Of a DNA stretch of 64,000 bases, positions 8,033 through 16,381 are shown piece after piece. The stretch is taken from positions 1-64,000 of the forward strand of contig JAPOPW010000070.1 in the NCBI GenBank assembly GCA_026712715.1. The letters run 5' to 3'. The stretch is from Immundisolibacterales bacterium (lineage in GTDB: Bacteria > Pseudomonadota > Gammaproteobacteria > HK1). Position numbers and translations under genes: made by a program. Positions within the stretch are counted from its first letter, which is position 1. Every line of letters begins with the position of its first letter. The notes beneath the pieces were generated by a model, which made no database searches, was not told the origin of the DNA, and saw only the letters and a list, made by a program, of their open reading frames with translations.

Positions 8033-9013
8033 ATGCCGAACCGCAACCGAAGGATCCTCGTCACCGGCGCCGTGGGCCAGGTGGGTACCGAGCTCGTCCC
8101 GGCCCTTCGCGATCGTTTCGGTGCCGAGCACGTCATCGCCGCCGGACACCGTACGCAGCCGAGCGAAGGGTTCCGGAATGCGGGTCCCTACACCACGGTG
8201 GATGCCACCGACATGGACGGCCTGAAAGCCTTGCTTCAGGAACACGATATCGGCGTCATCTATCACCTCGCGACGCTTCTCTCCGCCGACGGCGAGAAGG
8301 ACCCCGAGCGGGCGTGGCGGGTCAACCTCGGCAGTCTCAAGAACGTACTCGACCTGGGGGTCGAGCTCGAGATGGACCAGATCTTCTGGCCGAGCTCCAT
8401 CGCCGTGTTCGGACCCACCACCCCCCGGGTCGATACCCCGCAGCGAACCATCCTCGAGCCCACCACCATGTACGGCGTCACCAAGGTGGCGGGCGAGAAC
8501 CTGTGCAACTACTACTTCACCCGGTACGGGCTCGACGTGCGCGGGCTTCGCTATCCGGGCCTCATCAGCCACGAGACGTTCCCCGGCGGAGGGACCTCGG
8601 ATTACTCGGTCGAGATCTTCGTCGCGGCCATCGAGCGGGGGCACTACACCTGCTTCGTCAATGCCGACACCGCACTGCCCCTCATGTACATGGACGACGC
8701 CATCCGCGCGACGGTGGGGGTCATGGCGGCGGACGCCGCACGGATCAGCGTCCGGACCAGCTACAACGTCTCCGCGTTGAGCTTCACCGCCGGCGAGCTC
8801 GCCGCCGAAGTGTCCGGACGCGTCGATGGATTCACCTGCGACTTCGAGCCCGACTTTCGTCAGGCGATCGCCGATTCCTGGCCCGACTCCATGGACGACT
8901 CGGTGGCTCGCCGCGATTGGGGGTGGAAGCCGGAATATGACCTTCCAACCCTCGTCGACGCCATGCTGAACGGGGTGCGCGAAAAGCTCGGCGGCGCTTG
9001 GCCGCGAGTGTGA
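8033..9013 (+). CDS. L-threonine 3-dehydrogenase, epimerase-type (SDR)
   Basis: A 326-residue extended SDR/NAD-epimerase protein. It closely follows the non-zinc, GalE-like L-threonine dehydrogenase family: GAVGQVGTEL nucleotide motif, IYHLATLLSADGEKDP, FWPSSIAVFGPTTP, the catalytic pair YGVTK, then YPGLIS, GGGTSDY, ALPLMYMDDAIRAT and DFRQAIADSWP. These enzymes oxidise L-threonine with NAD+ to 2-amino-3-oxobutyrate, which is split by 2-amino-3-ketobutyrate CoA ligase (not present in this window). The ATG at 8033 has an AAGGACGG ribosome site. The ORF is open further upstream, but that part lacks family resemblance. A TATGAT box at 7951-7956 is a possible -10. Confidence 0.85.
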   Translation: MPNRNRRILVTGAVGQVGTELVPALRDRFGAEHVIAAGHRTQPSEGFRNAGPYTTVDATDMDGLKALLQEHDIGVIYHLATLLSADGEKDPERAWRVNLGSLKNVLDLGVELEMDQIFWPSSIAVFGPTTPRVDTPQRTILEPTTMYGVTKVAGENLCNYYFTRYGLDVRGLRYPGLISHETFPGGGTSDYSVEIFVAAIERGHYTCFVNADTALPLMYMDDAIRATVGVMAADAARISVRTSYNVSALSFTAGELAAEVSGRVDGFTCDFEPDFRQAIADSWPDSMDDSVARRDWGWKPEYDLPTLVDAMLNGVREKLGGAWPRV

Positions 9014-9133
9014 CCGGGGTTGCGCTCCGGCTCCGGAACCTGCCCGAGCGATGCCGGCCGCGAACGGGGATGCGGCGGGTGCCGTCCCGGTCAGCGCGTC
9101 CCGGAGAATCGGGACCCCGACACCGCCGAGGCG

Positions 9134-10744
9134 TTACGGTCGGTAGGTGAAGCGCGACGGCCCCGACTCGCGCAGCGGCGCGGCGAGGTTCGCGAACTCG
9201 CAAAGGAGTCTTCGGGTGTCGCGCGGGTCGATGATCTCCTCCACCCAGTACGTCTCCGCCGTCCGGAACGGTGAGCGTGCCAGTTCCAGGCGCTCCTCGA
9301 TGTCCTTGAGGGCCGCCTCCCGGTCCTCCGCCGCCTCGAGATCCGCCTTGTAGGCGGCCTCTATCCCCCCTTCCACGGGAAGCGAGCCCCAGTCCGCGGA
9401 CGGCCAGGCGTAGCGGTACCGGAGCCGATCGGTGTTCATGTGGGCGGCCCCCGCCACCCCGAAGCACTTGCGCACGATGATGCTGCACCAGGGGACGGTG
9501 GTCTGGAACACCGACGCGAGCGCCCGCGCACCGTGCCGGATGGTTCCCGAACGCTCGGCCTGCGTCCCGATGAGGAAGCCCGGGATGTCCACGAGGTGCA
9601 CCACCGGAAGGTGGAAGGTCTCGGCGAGCTCCGCGAAGCGGGTCATCTTGAGGGAGGCATCGGCCGTCCACGCCCCGCCGTAGAAGTAAGGATCGGCCGC
9701 GACGACCGCGACCGGCCAGCCGTCCAGGCGCGCGAACCCGGTGATGAGCGAGCGCCCCCACGCCTTGCCGATCTCGAAGAACGAGCCCCGGTCCACCACC
9801 GCCTCGATGATCGGACGCATCCGGTAGACCTTGCGCCGGTCGCGCGGGATCGCCCGGATGAGCCAGTCCTCGCGCCGTGCCGGATCGTCGTCGACCGGGC
9901 CGCGCGGCGGGAGCTCGTGCACCGACTGCGGCAAGTAGGAGAGAAAGCGGCGCGCGTGGGCGAACGCGTCCGCCTCCGAGTCGACGACCGCGTCCACCGC
10001 TCCGATGCCGGCGTGCATGTCCGCGCGGCCGAGCTCCTCCTTGTCGACCGTCTCCCCGATCCGGGCGACGACCGGTGGCCCGGCCACGAACACCTGGGAG
10101 GTGCCGCGCACCAGCACCGAGTAGTGGCTGGTCACGAGCCGCGCGGACCCGAGTCCCGCAATCGAGCCGAGGCCGAGGCCGATGACCGGCACGGTCGCGA
10201 GGTTCGCGACGGCGTGCTGCCAGCCGATGGCCTGGCTCACGTAGGTCCGGCCTTCGGTCTCGATGGTCTTGACCGAGCCGCCTCCTCCGGTGCCGTCCAC
10301 GAGCCGCACGAGGGGGAGCCTGAGCTCGCGCGCCATCTGCTCCGCCGCCACCATCTTGTCCCAGATCGAGGCGTCCGCCGCCCCGCCCCGGACTGTGAAG
10401 TCGTCGCCTTCGACCACCACCCGGCGCCCGTCGAGGTCCCCCCGACCGTAGATGAAGTTGGCGGGACGAAGCCCGGTCAGGCCTCCGTCCTCGTCGTAGG
10501 TGGCGACCCCGGTGACCGAGCCGATCTCGTGGAAGGTGCCGGGGTCGAGGAGCCCGTCCACCCGTTCGCGCACGGTGAGCTTTCCCTGGCCGTGGTGGCG
10601 CGCGACCTTCTCCGGCCCGCCCATCTCGGCGACGAAGCGCTGCCGCCGGCGAAGCTCCTCGAGCTCGGGCTCCCAGCCCGCGGACGTTGCCGCGCCGACC
10701 TCGCCGTGGTCCTTGTCCGATTCAGGGTTCGTGCTCATGGTCAT
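9134..10744 (-). CDS. Acyl-CoA carboxylase carboxyltransferase (beta) subunit
   Basis: A 536-residue biotin-dependent carboxyltransferase of the propionyl-/methylcrotonyl-CoA carboxylase beta type. It moves the carboxyl group from carboxybiotin to an acyl-CoA. The N-terminal crotonase-fold half starts with the family block around residues 50-70 (LTVRERVDGLLDPGTFHEIG). The C-terminal half has VVHLVDIPGFLIGTQAERSG and FGVAGAAHM, with the oxyanion-forming glycines. The C-terminal IIDPRDTRRLL is standard. Two close starts are possible (10744 or 10738). No biotin carboxylase/biotin carrier alpha subunit is nearby, so its partner must lie elsewhere. The gene is 46 bases downstream of the LLM oxidoreductase gene on the same strand. 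The acyl-CoA specificity is not assignable. Confidence 0.87.
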   Translation of the reverse strand: MTMSTNPESDKDHGEVGAATSAGWEPELEELRRRQRFVAEMGGPEKVARHHGQGKLTVRERVDGLLDPGTFHEIGSVTGVATYDEDGGLTGLRPANFIYGRGDLDGRRVVVEGDDFTVRGGAADASIWDKMVAAEQMARELRLPLVRLVDGTGGGGSVKTIETEGRTYVSQAIGWQHAVANLATVPVIGLGLGSIAGLGSARLVTSHYSVLVRGTSQVFVAGPPVVARIGETVDKEELGRADMHAGIGAVDAVVDSEADAFAHARRFLSYLPQSVHELPPRGPVDDDPARREDWLIRAIPRDRRKVYRMRPIIEAVVDRGSFFEIGKAWGRSLITGFARLDGWPVAVVAADPYFYGGAWTADASLKMTRFAELAETFHLPVVHLVDIPGFLIGTQAERSGTIRHGARALASVFQTTVPWCSIIVRKCFGVAGAAHMNTDRLRYRYAWPSADWGSLPVEGGIEAAYKADLEAAEDREAALKDIEERLELARSPFRTAETYWVEEIIDPRDTRRLLCEFANLAAPLRESGPSRFTYRP

Positions 10745-10790
10745 CCCGCTTCGTCATCGCGCCGCCGCGCTCGCGACGGGGATCCGCCGT

Positions 10791-11663
10791 TCAGACGCCG
10801 AGCGCCGCGAGGAAGCGGCGATGCGCGTCGAGATGCGCGTCCGGGTCCGCGAACCCGCAGTCGATGGTGCGGAAGGTGACGTGGGTCGCACCGCTCGCCT
10901 CCCAGGTCCGCGCGTCCTCGGCCCAGCGCTCCGGATCGTCGCCGTGGGCGTGCACCGTCGCGTCGATCCCGATCTCCGCGGGGGCGCGCCCGGCCTCCCG
11001 CGCGAAGCCGTGAAACTCGTCGATCGCCGCCCGACCCTCGTCGCCGCAGGGCGTTCGCGGGTTCATGAGCCAGCCGTCGCCGAGCTGCGCGGCGCGCCGG
11101 ATCGCGACTGCCTCGAAGGCACCGAACCACACCGGGATGGGTCGCTGCACGGGGGGTGGATTGAGGCCGACGTCGCTCAATCGGTGCCAGCGGCCCTCGA
11201 AGGTCACGAGGTCCTCGCTCCAGAGCCGGCGAAGGACCTCGACCTGCTCTCCGACCCGCCGGCCACGATCGCGGAAGTTCTCGTTCAGCGCCTCGAACTC
11301 GACCGCGTTCCAGCCGATGCCGATACCGAGGCGCGTCCGACCGCCGTTCAGGACGTCAAGCTCGGCCGCCTGCTTGGCGACGAGCGCGGTCTGGCGCTGC
11401 GACAGGATAAGGATCGCGGTCGTGAACTCGATGCGCTCGGTCACCGCCGCGAGATGGGCGAAGAGCAGGAGCGGCTCGTGGAACATCCGATCGCGCGTGT
11501 AGAACTTCGCGTGGGGCGGGCCGCTCGGCGTCCGCGCGCCCAGAACGTGGTCGATCGCGGTGAGGTGATCGAAGCCGAGCCCCTCCACCGCCTGCACGTA
11601 GTCCCGGATTGCGGCCGGATCGGCCCCGATCTCGGTCTGCGGAAAGACCGCCCCAATTCGCAT
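10791..11663 (-). CDS. LLM-class flavin/F420-dependent oxidoreductase
   Basis: A 290-residue luciferase-like monooxygenase-fold protein. Diagnostic segments are MRIGAVFPQTEIG, AILILSQRQTALVAKQAAELD, RTRLGIGIGWNAVEFEALN and RPIPVWFGAF, which match the group annotated as probable F420-dependent oxidoreductases (TIGR03619 type). In proteobacteria the cofactor may be FMN rather than F420. The start is ATG 11663, with GGGGGGAG directly upstream. It probably shares a transcript with the carboxyltransferase downstream. The substrate is unknown. Confidence 0.8.
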   Translation of the reverse strand: MRIGAVFPQTEIGADPAAIRDYVQAVEGLGFDHLTAIDHVLGARTPSGPPHAKFYTRDRMFHEPLLLFAHLAAVTERIEFTTAILILSQRQTALVAKQAAELDVLNGGRTRLGIGIGWNAVEFEALNENFRDRGRRVGEQVEVLRRLWSEDLVTFEGRWHRLSDVGLNPPPVQRPIPVWFGAFEAVAIRRAAQLGDGWLMNPRTPCGDEGRAAIDEFHGFAREAGRAPAEIGIDATVHAHGDDPERWAEDARTWEASGATHVTFRTIDCGFADPDAHLDAHRRFLAALGV

Positions 11664-11924
11664 CTTCTCCCCCCCTCGGCCGGTTGATGGACGAGCCGCC
11701 GGTGCCCCTTGACCGCCGTTGCGCAGCACGACGGCCGAGACGCGTCCACGCGAAACGGGTGGTCACGGCGGCGGCGGACCGGATATTACACGCTGGCCGG
11801 CGTCCGGACCGGGACCGGATCGAGGGTCCGTTGCCGCATCGAACATCGCCCGCGAACCTCGTTCGGGACGGATTCTCACGGACGGGCGCGAATGCGCCCG
11901 CGCAGGACTCGGCCAGCCCTCCGC

Positions 11925-12671
11925 TCAAATCCGGATGGTCTGGCCCGGGCGGGCGGTGATCCACTCGCGCCCGGGCTCGCGGAGCGCCGCGACCGCCCGA
12001 TGAAGCTTCGCCTTGTACTCGCGGGAGTGATGCGAAACGACGACGCGCGAGACCTCCGCCCTGGCCGCAAGCGCCCGGAGCTCGGCGAGGGTCGAGTGGC
12101 CGGGAAGCTTGCGGCGGATCGAGTAGAGCTCGTGGAAGAGGACGTCCACCCCCCGGTAAAGGGCCTCGGTGGCTGCGCTCGGCGCCCCGTCCCCGCTGAA
12201 CGCGCACGACGCTCCCTGCGCCTCGAAGCGCACGCTCAGGTTGAGCACGCCATGGTCGGAGCGGGCGCACGCGAGCGAGAGCGCTTCGAAGTCGAGGCGC
12301 CGAGAGGGCGAGACGGTGATGAACTCGAGCGGGAAGGGAAGATGCTCCCGCATCCCGGGATAGCCGAGGTCGAGCGCGCGCCTGACGAAGCTCCCCACCC
12401 CCGAGTGACCGATGACGGGGAGCGGGCGCTCGCGGCGCTCGACGAGGTAGCGTCCGATGAGAGGAACGATGCCGAAGGAGTGGTCCGCGTGGGTGTGGGT
12501 GAGGTAGACCCCGTCGAGCTTGCGATGGAGTCCGGTCGCCCAGAGCCTCTCGGGGATCTGGTAGCCGCAGTCGACGAGAAGGGTGGGCAGCCCCCGCCCG
12601 TGGAGCAGGAACGCGTTGTTCCCGATTCCCGAGTCGAACGCCTCGCCGGTGCCGATGACGGTGACTTTCAC
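11925..12671 (-). CDS. MBL-fold metallohydrolase (RNase Z-like)
   Basis: A 248-residue metallo-beta-lactamase-fold hydrolase. The signature THTHADH (residues ~58-64) supplies metal ligands, SGDG the bridging Asp and VVSHHSREY the last His region. The opening VTVIGTGEAFDSGIGNNAFLL is typical of the RNase Z/arylsulfatase-like branch, although the length is shorter than tRNase Z and there is no obvious exosite arm. GTG 12671 starts ten bases after the BKACE stop, and its ribosome site lies inside the end of that gene, so the two are translationally coupled. It may hydrolyse a thioester or lactone linked to the BKACE reaction. That role is inferred. Confidence 0.78.
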   Translation of the reverse strand: MKVTVIGTGEAFDSGIGNNAFLLHGRGLPTLLVDCGYQIPERLWATGLHRKLDGVYLTHTHADHSFGIVPLIGRYLVERRERPLPVIGHSGVGSFVRRALDLGYPGMREHLPFPLEFITVSPSRRLDFEALSLACARSDHGVLNLSVRFEAQGASCAFSGDGAPSAATEALYRGVDVLFHELYSIRRKLPGHSTLAELRALAARAEVSRVVVSHHSREYKAKLHRAVAALREPGREWITARPGQTIRI

Positions 12672-12681
12672 GGCGGCGTCC

Positions 12682-13575
12682 TCAGGCCGCGGCGCGCAGC
12701 GCGAGCCGCTCGCGGACCTCGACCGGACCGAGGACCCCCACGTTCATCGCGCGCAGGATCTCGGCGGCCCGGGCCACGAGATCGGCATTCGAGGCATGGA
12801 CCCCCCGTTCGAGGTAGAGGTTGTCCTCGAGACCGACCCGCACGTTTCCGCCCGCGAGCACCGCCATCGCGACGTAGGGGAGCTGCATGCGGCCGATCGA
12901 GAAGGCCGACCAGTGGGTGCCGGGCGGAAGCTGGTTGACCATCGCGAGCAGGGTGCCCGGATCGTCCGGCGCGCCGTAGGGAATGCCCATGCAAAGCTGC
13001 ACGAGGAGCGGAGAATCGATGAGGCCCTCGTCCACCATCCGTTTGACGAACACGAGGTGCCCGGTATCGAAGACCTCAAGCTCCGGACGTACCCCGAGCT
13101 CCTTCACCCGCCGGGCCATCGTCCGGAGCGCGGACGGGGTGTTGGTCATGACGTAGTCGCCCTCGGCGAAGTTCATGGTGCCGCAGTCGAGGGTGCAGAT
13201 CTCGGGGAGCAGCTCCTCGACATGGGCGAGCCGTTCGAGCGGACCCGCCATGTCGGTCCCGTCCGGATCGAGAGGGAGCGGGCTCTCCCCCGGTCCGAGG
13301 GTCAGGTCGCCGCCCATCCCGGCGGTGAGGTTGAGGACCACGTCCGTGCCGGACGCGCGGATGCGCTCCACCGCCTCGCGAAACAGCGCCGGGTCGCGTG
13401 CCCCGCGGCCGGTCTGCGGATCGCGCACGTGGATGTGGACGACCGCGGCGCCGGCCCGGGCCGCCTCGATCGCGGAGTCGGCGATCTGAGCCGGCGTGAC
13501 CGGTATGGCGGGATGCTTGTCCACCGTGTCCCCGGCGCCGGTGATCGCGCAGGTAATGAAAGCGTTCCAGTTCAT
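12682..13575 (-). CDS. Beta-keto acid cleavage enzyme (BKACE, Kce-like)
   Basis: A 297-residue protein of the BKACE family (formerly DUF849). Characterised members condense a beta-keto acid with acetyl-CoA and release acetoacetate plus a new acyl-CoA; examples are 3-keto-5-aminohexanoate and dehydrocarnitine cleavage. It shows [11 protein letters not shown] at the N-terminus, [11 protein letters not shown] with the HxH zinc ligands, VLNLTAG, the GTMNF segment and [15 protein letters not shown] containing the zinc-binding Glu. No carnitine or lysine fermentation genes flank it, so its substrate is open. The coupled MBL hydrolase downstream is the best contextual clue. Confidence 0.85.
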   Translation of the reverse strand: MNWNAFITCAITGAGDTVDKHPAIPVTPAQIADSAIEAARAGAAVVHIHVRDPQTGRGARDPALFREAVERIRASGTDVVLNLTAGMGGDLTLGPGESPLPLDPDGTDMAGPLERLAHVEELLPEICTLDCGTMNFAEGDYVMTNTPSALRTMARRVKELGVRPELEVFDTGHLVFVKRMVDEGLIDSPLLVQLCMGIPYGAPDDPGTLLAMVNQLPPGTHWSAFSIGRMQLPYVAMAVLAGGNVRVGLEDNLYLERGVHASNADLVARAAEILRAMNVGVLGPVEVRERLALRAAA

Positions 13576-13794
13576 CGGTACGGTCCTCGGGGGCGGGATC
13601 GCTCTCGCGCTCCGGCCGTGGCTTGCATGCGAACGGCTCGGACGAAAGCGTGCACCCCGTTTCGCGGGAAAATCAACCTCGGCCCGCCGCGATGGACCGT
13701 ACGGTCGGGCCGCGAGCGTTTCGCGGCCCCGTGCCGCAACCGACGCAATTGCGGGCTATAGTTCGCCGTTTGCAATCGCGGGGAGCCGACGAGG

Positions 13795-14961
13795 ATGCTG
13801 CGCCAGGAATTCGAGACGCTCGAGCAGAACGGAATCACCGCCGTCGCGCTTCCCCGGATCGCGGACCCGACGGTCATCCCCCTCTGGTTCGGAGAAGGCG
13901 ACGCGGTGACCCCGGAGTTCATCCGGGAGGCGGCGAAACGCGCGCTCGACGACGGGCTCACCTTCTACGACCACCCGGCCGGGCGGGCGGACCTTCGCGG
14001 CGCAATCAAGACTTACCTCGATCGGCTCTACGGCACCGACCTCGCGGCCGGCCGCATCGTCGTGCCGGGCTCCACCATGCTCGGCATCTACATGGCGGCG
14101 CGGATGACGCTCGGCGCCGGGGACCACGGGATCATCGTGGGCCCGGCGTGGCCGAACATCGACCGTTCGTTCCAGATGACGGGGGGCAGCTTCGACTTCG
14201 TCCGCCAGCGCCTCGAGGCGTCCGGATGGCGCCTCGAGCTCGAGGATGTCTTCGCGGCGGTGCGGCCGAACACCAGGACCATCTTCCTGAACAGCCCCAG
14301 CAACCCGACCGGATGGGTCATGAAGAGCGAGGAGCAGTCGCGCCTCCTCGCCTTCTGTCGCGAGCGCGGCATCGTCATCATCGCGGACGAGGTCTATCAC
14401 CGGAACGTGTTCGAAGGCGAGGTCGCCCCGTCGTTCCTGAGCGTCGCGGCCCCGAACGACCCGGTCATCGTCATCAACGGGTTCTCGAAGGCGTACGCGA
14501 TGACCGGCTGGCGGCTCGGATGGATGGTCGTCCCGGCCGGATTCGAGGAGCAGATGGATGCCTTCTCCGAATGCTGCAACACGGGAGCGCCGAACTTCAT
14601 CCAGAGCGCCGGGATCGCGGCCCTTGCCGGGGGAGACCCGTTCGTGCGCGAGATGCGCGAGCACTACCGCGGCGGGCGGCGGGCGGTGATGGAGATCCTG
14701 GCCCCGCACCCGCGCATCGACCTGAGCGAGCCGGTGGGCGCGTTCTATGCCTTCCCGCGCGTTCAGGGCCTTCGCAACAGCCTCGACTTCGCCCAGGGCC
14801 TTCTGGCCGAGGAGGACGTCGGCGTGGCCCCCGGCTACACGTTCGGCCCCGGCAACGAGGACCACTTCCGGATCTGCTTCGCGAAGTCGCACGAGCGCCT
14901 GGAGACCGCCCTGCACCGCATCGTCCGCTACCTCGACCGCCACGACAACGACTTCGGCTGA
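13795..14961 (+). CDS. Class I/II PLP-dependent aminotransferase
   Basis: A 388-residue fold-type I aminotransferase. The PLP lysine lies in INGFSKAYAMTGWRLGW, preceded by the SPSNPTGW and IIADEVYH motifs that contact the cofactor. The C-terminal FRICFAKSHERLETAL carries the substrate-carboxylate Arg. The length is normal. ATG 13795 follows GGGGAGCCGACGAGG. The gene stands alone and divergent from the BKACE gene, separated by ~220 bases that include a TATAGT box at 13757-13762. It is [29 protein letters not shown], with donor specificity unknown. Confidence 0.85.
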   Translation: MLRQEFETLEQNGITAVALPRIADPTVIPLWFGEGDAVTPEFIREAAKRALDDGLTFYDHPAGRADLRGAIKTYLDRLYGTDLAAGRIVVPGSTMLGIYMAARMTLGAGDHGIIVGPAWPNIDRSFQMTGGSFDFVRQRLEASGWRLELEDVFAAVRPNTRTIFLNSPSNPTGWVMKSEEQSRLLAFCRERGIVIIADEVYHRNVFEGEVAPSFLSVAAPNDPVIVINGFSKAYAMTGWRLGWMVVPAGFEEQMDAFSECCNTGAPNFIQSAGIAALAGGDPFVREMREHYRGGRRAVMEILAPHPRIDLSEPVGAFYAFPRVQGLRNSLDFAQGLLAEEDVGVAPGYTFGPGNEDHFRICFAKSHERLETALHRIVRYLDRHDNDFG

Positions 14962-15020
14962 CCGCAGGACGCGGCTCCGCATCGAGATGTCCGTCGAAGC
15001 CCGGGGCCCGGGCGGCCGGG

Positions 15021-16199
15021 CTAGAGCGAGAGGCGGCAGTCCGTCCAGGCGCCCCCCGCGTCCGACGAAGCCTTGGCGGCGGCGATGAACGCCATGCCGC
15101 GGGCTCCGTCCTCCACGGTCGGGAAGTCGAGGGCAAGGGGATCGGCCGGGGTGCCGGTCAGGCGAGCGGCGACCGCCTCGGCGACGTCCGAGTAGAGGTT
15201 CGCGAACGCTTCGTGAAAGCCTTCCGGATGGCCGACGGCGATGCGGCTTGCCCGCTCCGCCGCGGGCTTCAGCCCCGGTCCGTTGCGGCTGAGCATGCGG
15301 CGCGGCCCTTCGAGCTGCATGTGCACGAGCCAGGTCGGGTCTTCCTGGTGCCACTCGAGGCCGCCCTCGGCGCCGTGGATCCGGAACTTGAGCCCGTGCT
15401 CGGCCCCCGCCGCGGCCTGGGTGACCCACAGGATTCCGCGCGCGCCGTTGGGGTAGCGGATCAGCACCCCGGCGGTGTCGTCGAACCGGCGCCCCGGCAT
15501 GACCGGGCCGATGTCGGCCGCGACCGCCTGCGGCTCCATCCGGGTCACCGTGTGCAGCAGGTGCCAGGCGTGGGTGCCGATGTCGCCGAGGATCGCCGAC
15601 GGCCCGGAACGCCTCGCGTGGAAACGCCAATAGTCGGGATCGTCGAGATCGGGGCGCACCGCGAGCTGCGGCTGGATGTACTCGACCTGGCCGAGGCGGA
15701 GCTCCCCGATCTCGCCGTCCGCCACCATCGCCCGCGCCTGGCGCACCATGGGAAAGCCGGAGTAGTTGTACGTCGTGCAGAAGACGAGGCCGCTCGCCCG
15801 AACCCGGGCGACGAGGTCGCGCGCGTCGTCCAGTTTGGTAGTGAGCGGCTTGTCGCAGATGACGTCGCGACCTGCGTCGAGCCAGCGGCAGGCGAGCGGG
15901 TAGTGGCCGTCGTTCGGGGTCATGATCGCGACCACGTCCACCCCGTCCGGGCGCGCCGTCTCGGCCGCGAGCATCGCGTCCACGTCCTCGTACGCGCGCT
16001 CGGGCGCGAAGCCGAGGGCCCGCCCCGCCGCACGGGACCGTTCCGGATTGGAGGACAGCACGCCACCGACCACCTCGTAGCGGTCGTCGAGGCGTGCCGC
16101 GGTGCGATGGACCTCGCCGATGACGCTGCCGGGCCCTCCGCCGATGACTCCAAGGCGGAGCCGCCGGCCCAACTTCTCGATCACCGGATTGCCGGTCAT
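15021..16199 (-). CDS. Gfo/Idh/MocA-family oxidoreductase
   Basis: A 392-residue NAD(P)-dependent oxidoreductase of the Gfo/Idh/MocA family, which acts on sugars, inositols and similar polyols. The N-terminal Rossmann motif is LGVIGGGPGSVIGEVH, the cofactor/substrate motif is DVICDKPLTTK (EKP-like), and GDIGTHAWHLLH supplies the catalytic His region. ATG 16199 is chosen because family similarity begins shortly after it. The same frame runs open for more than 1,100 further codons upstream, purely from base composition. It is the last gene of a seven-gene minus-strand run. Confidence 0.83.
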   Translation of the reverse strand: MTGNPVIEKLGRRLRLGVIGGGPGSVIGEVHRTAARLDDRYEVVGGVLSSNPERSRAAGRALGFAPERAYEDVDAMLAAETARPDGVDVVAIMTPNDGHYPLACRWLDAGRDVICDKPLTTKLDDARDLVARVRASGLVFCTTYNYSGFPMVRQARAMVADGEIGELRLGQVEYIQPQLAVRPDLDDPDYWRFHARRSGPSAILGDIGTHAWHLLHTVTRMEPQAVAADIGPVMPGRRFDDTAGVLIRYPNGARGILWVTQAAAGAEHGLKFRIHGAEGGLEWHQEDPTWLVHMQLEGPRRMLSRNGPGLKPAAERASRIAVGHPEGFHEAFANLYSDVAEAVAARLTGTPADPLALDFPTVEDGARGMAFIAAAKASSDAGGAWTDCRLSL

Positions 16200-16381
16200 G
16201 GCGTCCTCGCGTGCGTTCGTCGTGGGTCGTCGGGGCCCCGGCTGCCACCTCGTCGCGCGCGACCCTTCCGTCGCAGTCTGCCGCAGGAAGCCTCGCCGCC
16301 GGCTTCCCGGCGACACCCCTCGAAACGAGCCTATCACAGCCTCCGGATACGCCGCCGTGGCCGCTGGCGGGCCGCGCAGCG

